Part shown: piece by piece, positions 34,949 to 43,170 of the stretch
Numbering within the stretch: the first letter of the stretch is position 1
Layout of the letters: every line of letters begins with the position of its first letter
NCBI RefSeq assembly: GCF_004361855.1
Contig: NZ_SNWQ01000003.1
Location: 434,001-498,000 of the forward strand
DNA length: 64,000 nt
Source: Kribbella caucasensis
GTDB taxonomy: Bacteria > Actinomycetota > Actinomycetes > Propionibacteriales > Kribbellaceae
Direction: 5' to 3'
Notes under the pieces: model-generated
What the model was told of the DNA's origin: nothing
Seen by the model: the letters and a program-made list of their open reading frames with translations, nothing else
Databases searched by the model: none
Program-made: the position numbers and the translations under genes

Positions 34949-35925
34949 GCGGTCCCTCCTAAAGTGCTCAGTTGGCGTTCGATGGTGCGTTTCAGCAGGT
35001 CGACCTTGAACCCGTTGTGCTCGAGGGGCCGGGCGCCTTCGGCTGCCAGTTCCGCGGCTTCGGTCCACAGCTGCGGTGACGGTCGTTTGCCGACCAGGTG
35101 GCGTTCCACCGCGGGCAACTTCCACGGCACGGTGCCCACGCCGCCGGCAGCGATCTTCGCCTGCTGGATGACGCGGCCGCGGACGTGCAGGGCGACTGCC
35201 GCTGAGACCAGGGCGAACTCGTAGCTCTGCCGGTCGCGGACCTTCAGGTAGCCCGAGGCCAGCGGGCGGGGATGAGCGGGGATCTCGACGGCGGTGATCA
35301 GCTCGCCCGGCCGCAGGGACTGCTCTCGTTCGGGAGTGGATCCCGGCCGGAGGTGGAAGTCGCCGAAGGCGATGGTGCGCGGGCCGTCCGGGCCGAGCAC
35401 GTGCACGGTCGACTCCAGCGCAGCGAACGCGACGGCGACGTCTGAGGGGTGTGTCGCGACACAGTGATCGGAGGTGCCGAGAATCGCGTGGGTGCGGTTG
35501 TGGCCGTTGATCGCCGTACATCCCGAGCCCGGCTCGCGCTTGTTGCAGGCAGCCGTCACGTCGCGGAAGTACCCACACCGGGTGCGCTGCATGATGTTGC
35601 CGCCGATGCTTGCCATGTTGCGCAACTGAGCCGAGGCACTCAGCTCCAGGGCCTGAGTGACGACGGGGTAGGCGGTCCGCAGAGCCGGATGGGCGGCGGC
35701 CTCGGCCATACTGACCAGCGCGCCGATGCGCAGACCCCCTTGTGGGGTGGCGCTGATCCTGCGCAGCGGAAGGTCGCTGATGTCGACCAGCGTGCCGGGA
35801 CGTTCGACCGTCTCGCGCATCAGGTCGACCAAAGTGGTGCCGCCGGCGATGTAACGTCCGCCCCGCCGCCCGGCGGCGAGTGCGTCGTCGAGGTCGGCGA
35901 CCTTCGTGTAGGAGAAGGGATACAT
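34945..35925 (-). CDS. paoB: Aldehyde oxidoreductase FAD-binding subunit (PaoB-like, with extra 4Fe-4S cluster)
   Basis: FAD-binding middle subunit of 326 residues. GGRYIAGGTTLVDLM and SASAQLRNMASIGGN are the FAD-contacting motifs. Four cysteines in RTRCGYFRDVTAACNKREPG, the following SGC, and SDHCVATHPSD match the additional [4Fe-4S] site that distinguishes PaoB from ordinary xanthine dehydrogenase FAD subunits. This makes the PaoABC assignment stronger than a generic one. It is placed between the Mo subunit (four-base overlap) and the iron-sulfur subunit (ten-base gap). Confidence 0.92.
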   Translation of the reverse strand: MYPFSYTKVADLDDALAAGRRGGRYIAGGTTLVDLMRETVERPGTLVDISDLPLRRISATPQGGLRIGALVSMAEAAAHPALRTAYPVVTQALELSASAQLRNMASIGGNIMQRTRCGYFRDVTAACNKREPGSGCTAINGHNRTHAILGTSDHCVATHPSDVAVAFAALESTVHVLGPDGPRTIAFGDFHLRPGSTPEREQSLRPGELITAVEIPAHPRPLASGYLKVRDRQSYEFALVSAAVALHVRGRVIQQAKIAAGGVGTVPWKLPAVERHLVGKRPSPQLWTEAAELAAEGARPLEHNGFKVDLLKRTIERQLSTLGGTA

Positions 35926-35935
35926 GGAGCCGGCC

Positions 35936-36565
35936 TCAATTCCCGTGCGCGGCCTGCTGGACCGCCTTGACGATCTTCACGTAACAGCCGCAGCGGCAGA
36001 TGTTCCCGCTCATCCACTCGCGGATCTCGCCCGGTGAACCGGTGTGGCCCTCTTCGATGCAGCCGACGCCCGACATGATCTGGCCAGGGGTGCAGTAGCC
36101 GCACTGGAACGCGTCCTGGTCGATGAAGGCTTGCTGCAGCGGGTGCAGTTCGTCCTCGCTCTGGGCGAGACCTTCGATCGTGGTGACCTCGGCACCTTCG
36201 AGGCGAACCGCCAGCGTCAGGCAGGCGTTCACACGGCGACCGTCGACCTGAACGGTGCAGGCTCCACAAGCGCCGGCGTCACAACCTTTCTTGGTCCCGG
36301 TCAGGTCGAGGTGCTCACGGAGCAGATCCAGCAGGGAAGTCCGGTTGTCAATCGTGACAGTCTGCCGTACGCCGTTGACGATCATCGAAACCTCGCCGCT
36401 CGTCGCCTCGGCGGCGGCTTCTACCGGATCAGCCTGAAGAACCTGGGTTCCTACAGCCAGACCCCCCGCGGCGATTCCGGTGGCGGCGATGAACGTACGC
36501 CTGGACGGCGCCAAGGACAGCTCGTGCTCGGGGGACGGGTGTGGATCAGGCTGTTCGTGGGGCAT
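35936..36565 (-). CDS. paoA: Aldehyde oxidoreductase 2Fe-2S subunit with Tat signal (PaoA-like)
   Basis: Small iron-sulfur subunit, about 209 residues. A twin-arginine signal (SRRTFIAATGIAAGG) implies that the folded complex is exported. The ferredoxin domain has GCDAGACGACTV, and the second cluster domain has QCGYCTPGQ and ICRCGCY, so both [2Fe-2S] sites are complete. The ATG at 36565 follows an AGAGAG site; GTG 36571 is possible. It is the first gene of a leftward paoA-paoB-paoC-xdhC operon, divergent from an XRE/MmyB regulator that may control it. Confidence 0.92.
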   Translation of the reverse strand: MPHEQPDPHPSPEHELSLAPSRRTFIAATGIAAGGLAVGTQVLQADPVEAAAEATSGEVSMIVNGVRQTVTIDNRTSLLDLLREHLDLTGTKKGCDAGACGACTVQVDGRRVNACLTLAVRLEGAEVTTIEGLAQSEDELHPLQQAFIDQDAFQCGYCTPGQIMSGVGCIEEGHTGSPGEIREWMSGNICRCGCYVKIVKAVQQAAHGN

Positions 36566-36744
36566 CGACACTCTCTCGATTCACTGGACGACTCGGGACG
36601 TCACTCGCCTGGTCCACCACTACTCAAGGGAACTCGCGAACGGCGCTTCCGATGACACACGGCGAGCCTAGGACCGCTCGATCGAGCCTGGGAGGTCGAG
36701 TTACTACCCCCGCTAGCAGCCCGAGTGGCAATACCGTGGTTGTC

Positions 36745-37632
36745 GTGGACAACCGAGCGGAGATCCGGGCCTTTCTGACCAGCCGGCGAGCGAAGATCAG
36801 CCCGAAACAGGCCGGCCTGCCCGCCGGCGGTGGGGTGCGACGTGTCCCGGGGCTGCGACGTGAGGAGGTGGCCGTTCTGGCAGGGGTGAGCACCGATTGG
36901 TATGTCCGGTTGGAGAAGGGGCACATCAGTGGTGTCTCCGAGGATGTGCTGGACGCGGTCGCCCGGGCGCTGCGATTGACCGAGGCTGAGCGAACCTACC
37001 TGTTCGACCTGGCCCGTGCGGCCAAGCCGGTAGGGCGTGCCGCGCGGCGACGCAGGCGTGCCGAGCTTCCTCCCAGTGTCCAGTGGATGCTGGACTCGAT
37101 CACCTCGGCAGCCGCCCTGGTGCGCAACGGACGCATGGATCTCCTGGCCACGAACTCGCTGGGGCGTGCCCTGTACGCGCCGCTGTACGACGACGAACGC
37201 CGGCCGGTGAACATTGCCCGATTCCACTTCCTCGACCCCCGGGCGCACGACATGTACCCCGACTGGGACGGCGCGGCCCACACGATCGTCGCTCTGCTGC
37301 GCACCGACGCGGGTCGTAACCCGTACGACAAAGATCTGCGGGACCTCATCGGTGAGCTGTCGACGCTGAGCGAGGAGTTCCGGACGCTGTGGGCCGGCCA
37401 CGACGTCCGGCTCCACTCAATCGGCATGAAGCAGTTCCACCACGTCGACGTCGGAACGCTCGACCTCGTCTTCCATTCGATGGAACTGCCGACCGACGAC
37501 CGAAGCGCTCTGGACCTGACGATCTATACCGCGGAGCCGGGCTCACCGACCGAGGATGCGCTGAAGCTGCTCGCCAGTTGGGCCGCGACCCACGAAGAGC
37601 AGGCGGAAACCACTGACGAGCCGCATCGCTGA
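36745..37632 (+). CDS. XRE-family regulator with MmyB-like ligand-binding domain, second copy
   Basis: A 295-residue regulator, the same length as the paralogue at 4959. HTH: VPGLRREEVAVLAGVSTDWY then VRLEKG; ligand-binding domain: RMDLLATNSLGRALYAPLYD, FLDPRAHDMYPDWDGAA, IGMKQFHHVDVGTLDLVFHS. The GTG at 36745 gives the family start MDNR-type sequence (VDNRAEIRAFL). It is divergent from the pao operon with 179 bases between; I found no good copy of the GGGTGTACT element in that gap, so its own control differs or has diverged. Confidence 0.9.
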   Translation: MDNRAEIRAFLTSRRAKISPKQAGLPAGGGVRRVPGLRREEVAVLAGVSTDWYVRLEKGHISGVSEDVLDAVARALRLTEAERTYLFDLARAAKPVGRAARRRRRAELPPSVQWMLDSITSAAALVRNGRMDLLATNSLGRALYAPLYDDERRPVNIARFHFLDPRAHDMYPDWDGAAHTIVALLRTDAGRNPYDKDLRDLIGELSTLSEEFRTLWAGHDVRLHSIGMKQFHHVDVGTLDLVFHSMELPTDDRSALDLTIYTAEPGSPTEDALKLLASWAATHEEQAETTDEPHR

Positions 37633-37946
37633 TCCCGTTACTGCGGCGGGCGATGAGCGTAGGGGAGAGCTTCACCTCAGCTGACGGTTTGTGCCGATTG
37701 GCGATCCGGTCCGGCAACAGCCGTGCGGCCGCCTGCGTCAGAGTTGGACGGGATCCCGGCGCCGACACCGAGGATCCGGGCCGGCGGCGAGCACCCAGGC
37801 TTCGGGCCGTCGGCGCTGCCGACGGGCTACCTGGGCGCTCGACCCCAGGAATAGGTGCGGCGCCCGCGCGACCCCGAGGGGTACTCCGCTGGTACACCTC
37901 TCATCAGTGACTCCCGCACTCGCGCAGGTTCCGGTTTCCTGGGAGC
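37633..37946 (+). other. Intergenic region after the second XRE regulator
   Basis: About 314 bases without a recognisable gene. It contains a degenerate copy of the GGGTGTACT element at 37878-37900. Short frames in it show no similarity to known families. Confidence 0.45.
37878..37900 (-). promoter_or_regulatory. GGGTGTACT element, degenerate copy 4
   Basis: Read on the minus strand: GAGGTGTACC-AGC-GGAGTACCCC. The flank also carries GACTCCC about 13 bases away, as at the copy at 60534. It is located upstream of a small lipoprotein frame and the DUF2255 gene. Confidence 0.4.
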
Positions 37947-38171
37947 GTGAAACCCACGGCTCGGCAAGTGACCCGCTTCGCGGCCGGCAGTGTCTTGCTG
38001 GCCGGGTCTCTGACGGGCTGCGCAGCGAACGCCGACTCGTCGGCAATCTCGCCTGGCGAGTCGGCACGTCCTCCGGCGCCGGCCTCTGCGGCGACGTGGG
38101 CGGTGATCGTCGCGACCGCTCGTGGAATGCAGGCGGATCGGTGCAAACTCGACCAACGGCCGACCGGATAG
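37947..38171 (+). CDS. Small putative lipoprotein (possibly truncated)
   Basis: A 74-residue frame with GTG start and a credible lipoprotein signal: FAAGSVLLAGSLTGC followed by a Ser/Pro/Ala-rich linker (SAISPGESARPPAPASAA). The rest has no recognisable domain. The signal and linker resemble those of the cyclophilin-like lipoprotein at 56250, so this may be the N-terminal remnant of such a gene. It ends 44 bases before DUF2255. Confidence 0.4.
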   Translation: MKPTARQVTRFAAGSVLLAGSLTGCAANADSSAISPGESARPPAPASAATWAVIVATARGMQADRCKLDQRPTG

Positions 38172-38215
38172 AGCTTGCCGTGGGCAACCCGGCAATTTCT
38201 CTGGAAAGGACACGT

Positions 38216-38599
38216 ATGACCGCGTGGTCGCGGGAGCAGCTTGACCTCCTTGCGCGTGCCTCCGAACTGACAATCTCACCGCTTCGCCAGGACAAGGTTC
38301 GGTACGCGAGGCCGACGATCATCTGGTCGGTCGTGGTCGGCGACCAACTCGTGGCCCGCGCGTACACAGGCAGGACGGCGCGCTGGTACCGCACCGCGAT
38401 GGCTCAGCGGATCGGCCGCATCCACGTCGCCGGTCACCACTTCAACGTGGAGTTCGCGCCCGTGGAACGCTCCAGCGACGCCGACGTGGACGCTGCCTAC
38501 CGTGCGAAGTACGGGAATAGTTCGTACGTCGGACCGATGATCGCTGACGCCGCCCGCGCGGCGAGCGTGCGGATCACGCTGCGGGCGCAGGGAGCGTGA
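38216..38599 (+). CDS. DUF2255 family protein
   Basis: Soluble protein of 127 residues of the DUF2255 family, with no defined function. The hallmarks are LTISPLRQD near the N-terminus, TIIWSVVVGDQLVARAYTGR, TARWYRTAMAQRIGRIHVAG and YRAKYGNSSYVGPM. The fold is expected to be a split beta-barrel like that of flavin-binding proteins, but no cofactor residues can be assigned. GGAAAGGA lies five bases before the ATG. Its stop overlaps the MFS start. A paralogue is at 56966. Confidence 0.8.
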   Translation: MTAWSREQLDLLARASELTISPLRQDKVRYARPTIIWSVVVGDQLVARAYTGRTARWYRTAMAQRIGRIHVAGHHFNVEFAPVERSSDADVDAAYRAKYGNSSYVGPMIADAARAASVRITLRAQGA

Positions 38600-39831
38600 C
38601 GGCGCCCGACGTGCAGGATGCCGTAGGCACGGACCGGGTGTTGCCGCGGCTGCCGGGTCGGGTGACCTTCGTTGTCGCGGCCGGGTCGTTGTTATGCGTC
38701 TTCGTGGCTGCGGGAAGCCCGATTTCGTTGTTCAACCTGTACCGGCACCATGGTCTGTCAGGTGCGGTGATCGCGTCCGCCGCGGTCTTGTACTTCGTCG
38801 CGGCGGCGTTCTCGTTGCTCGTTCTCGGCCGCCTGTCCGATCACCTCGGGCGACGCCCGGTCGCCATCGTCGCGGTGCTCAGCTCCGCCGCCGGCACCCT
38901 CCTGCTCACACAGGTCGATGGGCCGCAACCGCTCTTGTTGGGCCGGGTATTCCAAGGCCTCGCCTGCGGCGCAGCGTCCGGCACCCTCGGTGCGTTTGTC
39001 GTGGACACCGCTCCAGCGCGTCCACGCTGGCTGCCGGCACTAGTTGTCGGCAGCGCCCCGATGCTCGGCATCCCGGTCGGCGCCGTCGGTGCGGGAGTAC
39101 TCGTCGAGTACGCTCCCGCGCCTCGTGTTCTCGCCTACCTGATCGTCTCCGCCGCACTCGTCCTCGGGGCCGCTTTGTTGCTCGCGGCACCGGAATCGAT
39201 CAGGCGACGTCCTGGAGCCATCAGGTCCCTGCTGCCGCGCTTCGTCGTACCGGCTGGCTCCGGCCGGCTGATGTTCGCTGCCGGATCGGCGTACGTCGCG
39301 ACGTGGGCGGTCGGCGGCTTCTTCCAGGCCTTTGGCCCGACCGTCGCCGAGCAACAGCTCGGATCCGCCAACGCGGTCGTCGCCGCCGCGGTGTTCGCCT
39401 CGATCATGATCCTCAACCCGCTCGGCGGCCCTCTCGGCGGCGGCCTGTCGCCGACCGCCGGTCTGCGCATCGGGATCGCCGCCTACTTGGCAGCCATCGC
39501 CGGCGTTCTCCTCGCCCTCGAGTTCTCGGCAACTGTCCCCTTCTTCCTGGCGGCCCTCCTTGCTGGCATTGCGCAGGGCGTCATCTCCACTGGCGGCAAC
39601 CGAGCACTCCTGGCCGCCACGGATTCCGACGAACGTGCCGGTCTGCTCTCCACCCTCTTCCTGATCTCGTACTGCGGTGCCGCGCTGCCCGGCCTCGTCG
39701 CAGGCCAGGTCGCCGACCACCTCAGCGTCGTACAGATCGCACTCGGCTACGTCCTTCTGGGGTCCCTCGGATGCCTTGCTGCGTTCATCGGGGCTCCGCC
39801 GGGTCGGCGTCGAAGTCGGTGCTGCGGCTGA
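38596..39831 (+). CDS. MFS transporter
   Basis: Major facilitator of 411 residues with about twelve hydrophobic helices. Motif A reads GRLSDHLGRRP after helix two, and LLGRVFQGLACGAASG resembles helix four of drug/H+ antiporters. The GTG start overlaps the DUF2255 stop by four bases, so the two are co-translated. The substrate is unknown; it could be a solute handled by the Pao oxidase or the nearby SDR. Its 3' end overlaps the convergent SDR by 47 bases. Confidence 0.88.
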   Translation: MTAPDVQDAVGTDRVLPRLPGRVTFVVAAGSLLCVFVAAGSPISLFNLYRHHGLSGAVIASAAVLYFVAAAFSLLVLGRLSDHLGRRPVAIVAVLSSAAGTLLLTQVDGPQPLLLGRVFQGLACGAASGTLGAFVVDTAPARPRWLPALVVGSAPMLGIPVGAVGAGVLVEYAPAPRVLAYLIVSAALVLGAALLLAAPESIRRRPGAIRSLLPRFVVPAGSGRLMFAAGSAYVATWAVGGFFQAFGPTVAEQQLGSANAVVAAAVFASIMILNPLGGPLGGGLSPTAGLRIGIAAYLAAIAGVLLALEFSATVPFFLAALLAGIAQGVISTGGNRALLAATDSDERAGLLSTLFLISYCGAALPGLVAGQVADHLSVVQIALGYVLLGSLGCLAAFIGAPPGRRRSRCCG

Positions 39832-40633
39832 GGGTTTCCCAAGCGTCGACCTCGCCGCGGAGTGCGTCGAGTGTGGCGCGGAATCCGTCGGACGCGTCGT
39901 TGCCGAGCAGCAGCATGTACGGCGGATCGCCGGACTCCACGGCCTCGATGAGTGCCGCGGCGGCCCTGGCAGGATCGCCCGGCTGCGTCCCGTGCGTGGT
40001 GTCGTGCTCCTTGCGGCGTCTGCCAGCTGTGCCGGCGTAGTCGGCGATCGGTTCGGCGGACTGAGACAGCGAGCGTCCGGCGAAGTCGGTGCGGAACAAA
40101 CCGGGCTCGACGACCATGGCAGTGATGCCGAGGGGCGCGACCTCCTTGCGCAGCGACAGGGTGAGTGCCTCGATCGCAGCCTTGGCGGCGGAGTAATAGC
40201 CGGACCCTTCGGGACAGACTCGCGCTCCCAGCGACGACAGGTTCACGATGGTGCCGGAGCGGCGGGCGCGCATGCCGGGCAGGACGGCCTTGATAGTACG
40301 AGCGGTGCCGAACACGTGGGTGTCGAACAGTTGATGGACGGCGCCGTCCTCGCCCTCCTCGACGGCCGCGCGGTACCCGTAGCCGGCGTTGTTCACCAGG
40401 ACGTCGACGGCGCCGAAGTGGTCCTCGGCGGCGCGTACGGCTTCGGTGACCTGTTCATCCACGGTGACGTCGAGCGGGAGGGCCAGCGCGGTGTCCGGGT
40501 GCCTGACGGCGATCTCCTGTACCGTCGCGACGTCGCGGGCGGTGACGACGGCATTGTGTCCTTGGGCGAGCACGGTCTCGGCCAAGGCGCGGCCGAGCCC
40601 GGTGGAGCAGCCGGTGATCAACCAAGTGGACAT
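39785..40633 (-). CDS. SDR family oxidoreductase
   Basis: SDR of 282 residues: TGCSTGLGRAL at residues 8-18, VVTARD after beta-2 (NADP preference), NNAGYGY, and YYSAAKAA. The longer C-terminus with GLFRTDFAGRSL is typical of the retinol/17-beta-HSD-like group often annotated as oxidoreductase in actinomycetes. AGGAAAGGA precedes the ATG at 40633; a longer upstream frame runs through the next gene and is rejected. It is downstream of the cyclophilin-like gene by 34 bases, forming a leftward pair. Confidence 0.88.
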   Translation of the reverse strand: MSTWLITGCSTGLGRALAETVLAQGHNAVVTARDVATVQEIAVRHPDTALALPLDVTVDEQVTEAVRAAEDHFGAVDVLVNNAGYGYRAAVEEGEDGAVHQLFDTHVFGTARTIKAVLPGMRARRSGTIVNLSSLGARVCPEGSGYYSAAKAAIEALTLSLRKEVAPLGITAMVVEPGLFRTDFAGRSLSQSAEPIADYAGTAGRRRKEHDTTHGTQPGDPARAAAALIEAVESGDPPYMLLLGNDASDGFRATLDALRGEVDAWETLSRSTDFDADPAEPR

Positions 40634-40667
40634 GTGGTTCCTTTCCTGAACGGCCGCCGGGGTTCCT

Positions 40668-41048
40668 TCACTGCATAGCCCCTGAGGAGTTGGGGGTGGA
40701 AGCCGCTGTGATCTGGATGCGTGTTCCGTCGGGCAGATCGCGGAGAGCCTGCAGGTCGTACGTGAAACGCCCCATCCGCACCAGGCCGGGCCACCGGCCC
40801 ACTCGCCCGTAGTACAGGACGAGCCCCTGCGATGGGGCGTAGTAGCCGATCTCCCCAGGCATGGGAGCATCGGCGCCCGGCACACCGCGGAGCGTCAGCG
40901 GCCGGGCCAGGCGCGCTACCTTCTCCACCTGGTTGAAGTCCTCGAAGACCAGGCTGAGTGGAAGCATTGCGGCGAGTTCGTGCGCCACCGGGTGGTCGAA
41001 CAGTTCGCCTTTGGCGTTAGTCCCACCAATCACGACCTCAATGTCCAT
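40668..41048 (-). CDS. Cyclophilin-like fold protein, cytoplasmic
   Basis: A 126-residue protein without signal peptide. The domain pattern is clear: AHELAAMLPLSLVFEDFNQ, EKVARLARPLTL, GEIGYYAPSQGLVLYYG and GLVRMG. It is one of four paralogues here. In many bacteria this small fold sits beside oxidoreductases; no enzymatic function is established. It is the first gene of a leftward pair with an SDR, with a copy of the GGGTGTACT element 104 bases upstream. Confidence 0.7.
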   Translation of the reverse strand: MDIEVVIGGTNAKGELFDHPVAHELAAMLPLSLVFEDFNQVEKVARLARPLTLRGVPGADAPMPGEIGYYAPSQGLVLYYGRVGRWPGLVRMGRFTYDLQALRDLPDGTRIQITAASTPNSSGAMQ

Positions 41049-41151
41049 ACGATCCCCTGGTTGTCTCCGGTCGGCATCAAATCGGCCAGGTCCAGCGTGA
41101 GCAGGAACAGGGCGCCGACACCGATGACGGTACGACGCGTCGCGGCCGGTT

Positions 41152-41172
41152 GGGATGCACTATCAGTACACG
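41152..41172 (-). promoter_or_regulatory. GGGTGTACT element, copy 5
   Basis: On the minus strand: CGTGTACT-GAT-AGTGCATCCC, with AACTCTC-type flank further out. It lies between the leftward cyclophilin-like gene and a frameshifted lipocalin-like gene. Confidence 0.6.
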
Positions 41173-41202
41173 CTTCGATGGAGAACTCTCAGTGTTTCCC
41201 GG

Positions 41203-41611
41203 GTGTGTTCACTTGCTGTCGCCGGGCCGGGGTCGGGCGAGCGAGGCAACGGTCCGCTCGTCGGTGCGTGGCGGATGACCTCATTGGAGGTCGGGACCGA
41301 AGGAAATCTGCAACCGGTGCCGTACTCCGGCCAGATTGTCTTCACTAAGTCCGGCACGATTTCGGTGCAGGCCACGAACGCCGACCTCACCGCTGCGGGG
41401 CTCGCCGTACACGTTGAACGGGTACGAGGCGTTCTATGGGACCTTCGCTCTCGACCGCGCCCTGGACGTTCGGCGTGACCGTCGAGCCGTTATTGGTACG
41501 CAACCTCGTCGGCAGCGCCTGACGCGGGTCTTCGAAGTGTCGCGCGACACGCTGGTCCTCATCCCGACCGACCCGGCAGAAGGCTGGCGCGTCACCTACA
41601 CGCGGATCTGA
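41203..41611 (+). pseudogene. Frameshifted lipocalin-like protein
   Basis: Broken copy of the gene at 52375. The first frame reads GPLVGAWRMTSLEVGTEGNL and VFTKSGTISVQATN, then the similarity passes to another frame (SPYTLNGYEAFYGTFALDR), a third piece (EPLLVRNLVG) and finally RLTRVFEVSRDTLVLIP through to a stop at 41611. At least two frameshifts are needed to restore the family sequence. The 5' limit is uncertain because the signal peptide is not clear. Confidence 0.75.
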
Positions 41612-41643
41612 TCAGAGAGGCCCCGCTCACACCGCGGCGCCTT

Positions 41644-42300
41644 TCACCGCATGCCGGATCGGCGCTGACCTCGGTGAGGGGTCTCGGCGACCTGCTTGCG
41701 GGACATGCTGGTTTCGCGGCGGAGGGCTCGGAGGGTGAGGCCCAGGTCTCGGCGGGCGGTGCTGCCGACGGTGGAGAGGGTGGTGCGGAGGGAGCGGCGG
41801 ACGTGGGTTGGGTCGCGGAAGCCGCCGAGGGAATCGGGGAAGATCGGGTCGTCGAGGCGGATGCCGGCGGCGTGCCGTTTGCGGAGTGCTGCGGTGGCCC
41901 AGTCGGTTAGGCTGAGTACGCGCTGGCCGGCTTTGGACTTGGTGGTCTTGCGGAGAAGCCCTTCGCCTCTGACACGGACGATGGTGTGGGTGATATCGAC
42001 GGTGCCTGCATCGAGGTCGACTTGGGACCAGAGAACAGCCATGGCTTCGCCGATGGGCACGCCGATGCGGATCTCGCCGAGGGCGGGGCGTAGGTGGTTC
42101 TTCATGGCGCGACGGTAGGTGTCCAGCGAGGTGGGGGAGCGTTTCCCGTCGGCGACCAGTCCCTCGAATCTCTTCTCCCAGAGGTCCAGCAGGTGGTTGA
42201 TCTTTTGCATCGCAGTGAGCTCGCCAGACTGACTGGTGTTGGCACGATCCTGGAACTTCTCGAGCAGGGCGGCCCCTACGCTCCCGACGACCTTCGCGCC
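41644..42300 (-). pseudogene. Remnant of a tyrosine recombinase (phage-type integrase)
   Basis: The minus strand encodes MQKINHLLDLWEKRFEGLVA and TYRRAMKNHLRPALGEIRIG, a SAM-like core-binding domain, fused abruptly to GEAMAVLWSQVDLDAG from the catalytic domain, then GQRVLSLTDWATAALRKRH. The C-terminal HxxR...Y catalytic region is scrambled (RALRRETSMSRKQ). A central deletion and C-terminal decay make it inactive. An open frame continues upstream of the ATG with family-like residues (LEKFQDRANTSQSGELTA). Confidence 0.7.
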
Positions 42301-42349
42301 GGCTCGCCGGGCCCGAACAAGCTATGACCGCACCAAACCTCCCGCTCAA

Positions 42350-42369
42350 GGTGCCCTGCCAGTACACCT
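42350..42369 (-). promoter_or_regulatory. GGGTGTACT element, copy 6
   Basis: On the minus strand: AGGTGTACT-GGC-AGGGCACC, with AACTCCC in the outer flank. It is located between the integrase relic and the DUF6152 gene. Confidence 0.55.
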
Positions 42370-42453
42370 CATGACAGGAACTCCCTGGCTCCAGCGAGAT
42401 GAGGTGTGCTGGATGACGACCACCTCAAGCCCTCTCGAAAGTATCGACTCCAC

Positions 42454-43170
42454 ATGCGCTTCATGACGATCACCGCAGCACTGACTCGCACCAGCGCCCG
42501 TCGCATCAGGCTGGCGACCGCGTCCCTCGTCTCCGCGACCCTGCTCATCCTGGTTTCCCCGGGTACCGCGCAGGCGCATCACGGGTGGGACGACTTTGAC
42601 ACCGACCGCCTCTACTACGTTGCGGGAACGGTCTCGGAGGTCCGCTGGGGTGAGCCGCACTCCTTCTTCACGGTGACCCTTGACGACGATCTGCCTGCTG
42701 ACACCCCGGAGCGGCAGTTGCCTGAGGAGTTGCAGGCTCCCGAGGACAGCGGCCCGATCAACGTGGCCCCGTCGTACAGCGGCGCCCATGACGCGCTTGA
42801 GGTCGTCATCGCCCCGCCGAGTTTCACGGGACCGTGGGGTCTGGACCGCCCGCTGCGCGACGGCGAGCAGATCGAGCTCGTCGGCTACATCGGTGAGAGC
42901 CACGACGACGAGTTCCGTCCGGTCGCGTTCTGGTACGAGAACGGCCGACCAGTGAACCAGGTGCTCGGCAGTGAACTGCCGGCGACGCCGCTGCCCGTCC
43001 CGTATCCCGAGGGCGGCAGCCGATCCCCTGCTGCCGACGACGATGCCCCGGCCAGCGCCACCGGGCCCGGCACGTCGGCGGCCGTCGTGTGGGCCACGCT
43101 CGGCGTCGCGCTCCTTGCCGTTCTCGCGGGTGGGGCAGTCTTCCTGCGGTCACGTTCGCGCCGGGGATGA
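42454..43170 (+). CDS. DUF6152-like exported membrane-anchored protein
   Basis: A 238-residue protein. The N-terminus has a Sec-type signal (ASLVSATLLILVSPGTAQA) immediately followed by HHGWDDFDTDRLYYVAGTVS, the hallmark of the DUF6152 family. The C-terminus has a Pro/Ala/Asp-rich linker, a membrane helix (VVWATLGVALLAVLAGGAV) and a basic end. The mature domain is probably outside. ATG 42454 is preferred over an upstream in-frame start because it places the signal properly. It overlaps the next gene by four bases. The function is unknown. Confidence 0.65.
   Translation: MRFMTITAALTRTSARRIRLATASLVSATLLILVSPGTAQAHHGWDDFDTDRLYYVAGTVSEVRWGEPHSFFTVTLDDDLPADTPERQLPEELQAPEDSGPINVAPSYSGAHDALEVVIAPPSFTGPWGLDRPLRDGEQIELVGYIGESHDDEFRPVAFWYENGRPVNQVLGSELPATPLPVPYPEGGSRSPAADDDAPASATGPGTSAAVVWATLGVALLAVLAGGAVFLRSRSRRG

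Noticed and set aside
32753..35578. Extension of the PaoC frame to 941 residues
   Set aside because: The first 210 residues overlap PaoB in another frame and show no homology; the start at 34948 matches the PaoC N-terminus.
36572..36744. A GGGTGTACT element between paoA and the second XRE regulator
   Set aside because: The closest sequence (around 36610-36640) matches only a few positions and was not counted.
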